This document shows, piece by piece, positions 23,383 through 24,632 of a stretch of DNA of 24,632 nt. Origin of the DNA: Phycisphaerae bacterium (lineage in GTDB: Bacteria; Planctomycetota; Phycisphaerae; Phycisphaerales; SM1A02); NCBI GenBank assembly GCA_018665385.1, contig JABJDN010000132.1:1-24632 (forward strand), given 5' to 3'. Under the pieces are notes generated by a model. It saw only the letters and a list, made by a program, of their open reading frames with translations. It did not search any database and was not told where the DNA came from. Position 1 is the first letter of the stretch. Each line of letters starts with the position of its first letter. The translations under genes were made by a program, and so were the position numbers.

Positions 23383-23509
23383 CTTATCCACACCCATAAT
23401 ACAGTCCGATAACGCAAACAGCTTAAAGAGTTGAGAGGCAATTGAAGAGTTGGGCTTGTGTAGGGGGGAATTTCTTCCGATGCAGAGCGAAGACCCAAAT
23501 AGGAAATAT

Positions 23510-24097
23510 ATGACCCATAACGCTTTACAAAATCAATCCCCACTTCGCTCAGGCTGGACCTTTATCGAATTGCTCACCACTGTAGTAGTCCTTGCAATTG
23601 TATCTGTAGTCATCGTCCCATTTGCTACATCAGGCGCATCTGCGTCAGGGCAAGCCGCCACTCGTTTAGCAGTGACTGAATTGCTTGCAGCTCAAATGGA
23701 TGCTGTTGCAACACAAGGCTATCGCCGAGTGCATTTCTTCGCAGATGGCTCCGGCTGGTGTATTGCTGAACTAGAAAGCAATGAACTTGCGGATGCTTTT
23801 GATTTTACAACTGCAAACTTAGCTGTCGATATTGTGGAAGCACAGGGGCAAGGCCAGCTAGCGGTCATGCGATTCACAGAGGACAGCAGATTCAACACCA
23901 TTAGCATACGCAACGTATCGTTTGATGGAAAAAGTGATGAAGTGACTTTCGATCCAACTGGCGGCATAGTTGCTTCTAACGGCGCGCCAAGTACTGGGGG
24001 AAGTTTCGAGTTACAGAGCGGTGAGTTTGAGTGGTTGATACAACTTGCACCCCTTACCGGAAAAATAACAGTTTCAGAAATTGGCGGTGCTCCCTAA
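23510..24097 (+). CDS. GspH-like minor pseudopilin
   Basis: A 195-residue precursor from the ATG at 23510, which has AGGA about eight bases upstream; in-frame ATGs at 23450 and 23480 give longer leaders and are less likely. The prepilin signal reads G15 then W16-T-F-I-E20, so the mature protein would start with Trp at +1 and keep the conserved Glu at +5. The hydrophobic helix is LLTTVVVLAIVSVVIVPFA. The rest is beta-rich, as in GspH/FimT minor pseudopilins, including the segments FFADGSGWCIAEL and VTFDPTGGIV, the latter being typical of the GspH C-terminal region. It probably primes or caps the pseudopilus built from the upstream pilin. The stop overlaps the next start by one base (TAATG). 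Confidence 0.82.
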   Translation: MTHNALQNQSPLRSGWTFIELLTTVVVLAIVSVVIVPFATSGASASGQAATRLAVTELLAAQMDAVATQGYRRVHFFADGSGWCIAELESNELADAFDFTTANLAVDIVEAQGQGQLAVMRFTEDSRFNTISIRNVSFDGKSDEVTFDPTGGIVASNGAPSTGGSFELQSGEFEWLIQLAPLTGKITVSEIGGAP

Positions 24098-24632
24098 TGG
24101 CATTTTCCTTCAGTAAAAAATGGAAGGGCCAAATCGGTATAGCAATGCACGATGGCGGTGTCACGCTTGGTCAGTGCGGTTGGAAACATGGTTCTTATGT
24201 GCAACCTGTCGTGAATCGTATCGAGAAAAATCCTCGAGATCTTATTGCAACTGATTGGCAAAAGGCTATTACATCAATGTATGCGGGATCAGAATGTTCC
24301 ATTTCTTTACCCTCATCAATTGCCCACCATCAAGTTTTGCGATTGCCAAATATGTCAGACCAAGAGTTAAAAGAAGCAGCTGCTTGGGAAATGGCAGATC
24401 GACTTGGCACTGACCGTTCAACTTTGCAATTAGAGGCTGTAAGAATCGGCTCAGGTGGAGATGTACTCGCAATTGCAATTGAGCAATCGATTCTTGCTGA
24501 ACTTCTAGAACCAATGTACGAAGCAGGTCTTCAGCCTACAACAATTGAATCAGAAGCAATGTCAATCTCTCGGACGATGAGCATGCTGCATCGCCGTAAT
24601 AGCGACCAGGCGAATGTGCGGTCTGTTCTAGA
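24097..24632 (+). CDS. PilM-like (actin-fold) pilus assembly protein, 3' end outside window
   Basis: The first 178 residues of a gene that runs off the right edge. The N-terminal WKGQIGIAMHDGGVTLGQ occupies the place of the phosphate-1 loop of actin-fold PilM proteins, but the usual acidic residue and Gly-Ser pattern (GIDIGSxxxK) is not kept. LPSSIAHHQVLRLPNMSDQE then LKEAAAWEMADRLG (about 71-104) matches the PilM region LPxxxxxxRxxxLPxMxxxELxxAVxWE. Later, LAIAIEQSILAELLEPMYEAGLQP matches the start of its second subdomain. In type IV pili PilM is cytoplasmic and ties PilN to the assembly platform. The TAATG overlap with the GspH-like gene supports an operon for a T2SS/T4P-like system. The call is likely but rests on an incomplete gene. 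Confidence 0.72.
   Translation, partial: MAFSFSKKWKGQIGIAMHDGGVTLGQCGWKHGSYVQPVVNRIEKNPRDLIATDWQKAITSMYAGSECSISLPSSIAHHQVLRLPNMSDQELKEAAAWEMADRLGTDRSTLQLEAVRIGSGGDVLAIAIEQSILAELLEPMYEAGLQPTTIESEAMSISRTMSMLHRRNSDQANVRSVL

Overview
The window looks like a chromosomal segment of a Gram-negative, probably marine bacterium of the planctomycete (Phycisphaerae-like) kind. This is an inference from gene content: an exosortase fused to an EpsI domain inside an exopolysaccharide locus, a giant TPR protein, a c-di-GMP-type PilZ protein, planctomycete-style pseudopilins, a DUF1015 gene beside serA/serC, and a moderately AT-rich base composition. No RNA gene, insertion sequence or CRISPR array was seen.

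Left part (1-2381, minus strand): a tightly packed run read right to left. It holds L-threonine aldolase, a secreted transglutaminase-like protein, an 80-residue protein that matches only the C-terminal PAPS-binding part of sulfotransferases, and the first 78 residues of a family-4-like glycosyltransferase that meets an in-frame stop at the window edge. Diverging from this is a plus-strand pair, an HdeD-like membrane protein and a CLC chloride/proton antiporter (2429-4267), which suggests pH or ion homeostasis. Next, on the minus strand, come a stand-alone sigma-70 region-4-like protein, a hairpin-rich gap, a PilZ protein and lipoyl synthase.

Central part (6357-18992, plus strand): a compact exopolysaccharide/exosortase operon. 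In order: outer-membrane export lipoprotein (Wza-like), exosortase-EpsI fusion, membrane-anchored TPR protein of about 1700 residues, Wzz/BY-kinase fusion, polyprenyl-phosphate sugar-1-phosphate transferase, and a Wzb-type low-molecular-weight tyrosine phosphatase. Together these would start lipid-linked repeat units, control chain length, export the polymer and process exosortase-sorted surface proteins. The kinase lacks the Walker A lysine, which makes it unusual. Three spacings from 15054 to 18534 are under 10 bases, so the genes are probably co-transcribed.

Right part: serA and serC overlap by 4 bases and converge on a DUF1015 gene with which serC shares a TTAA stop. DUF1015 carries a DGHHR motif and may belong to serine/phosphoserine metabolism. 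The window ends with a plus-strand pilin cluster: a GspG-like major pseudopilin followed by a strong intrinsic terminator, then a GspH-like minor pseudopilin with Trp at +1, and the start of a PilM-like gene.
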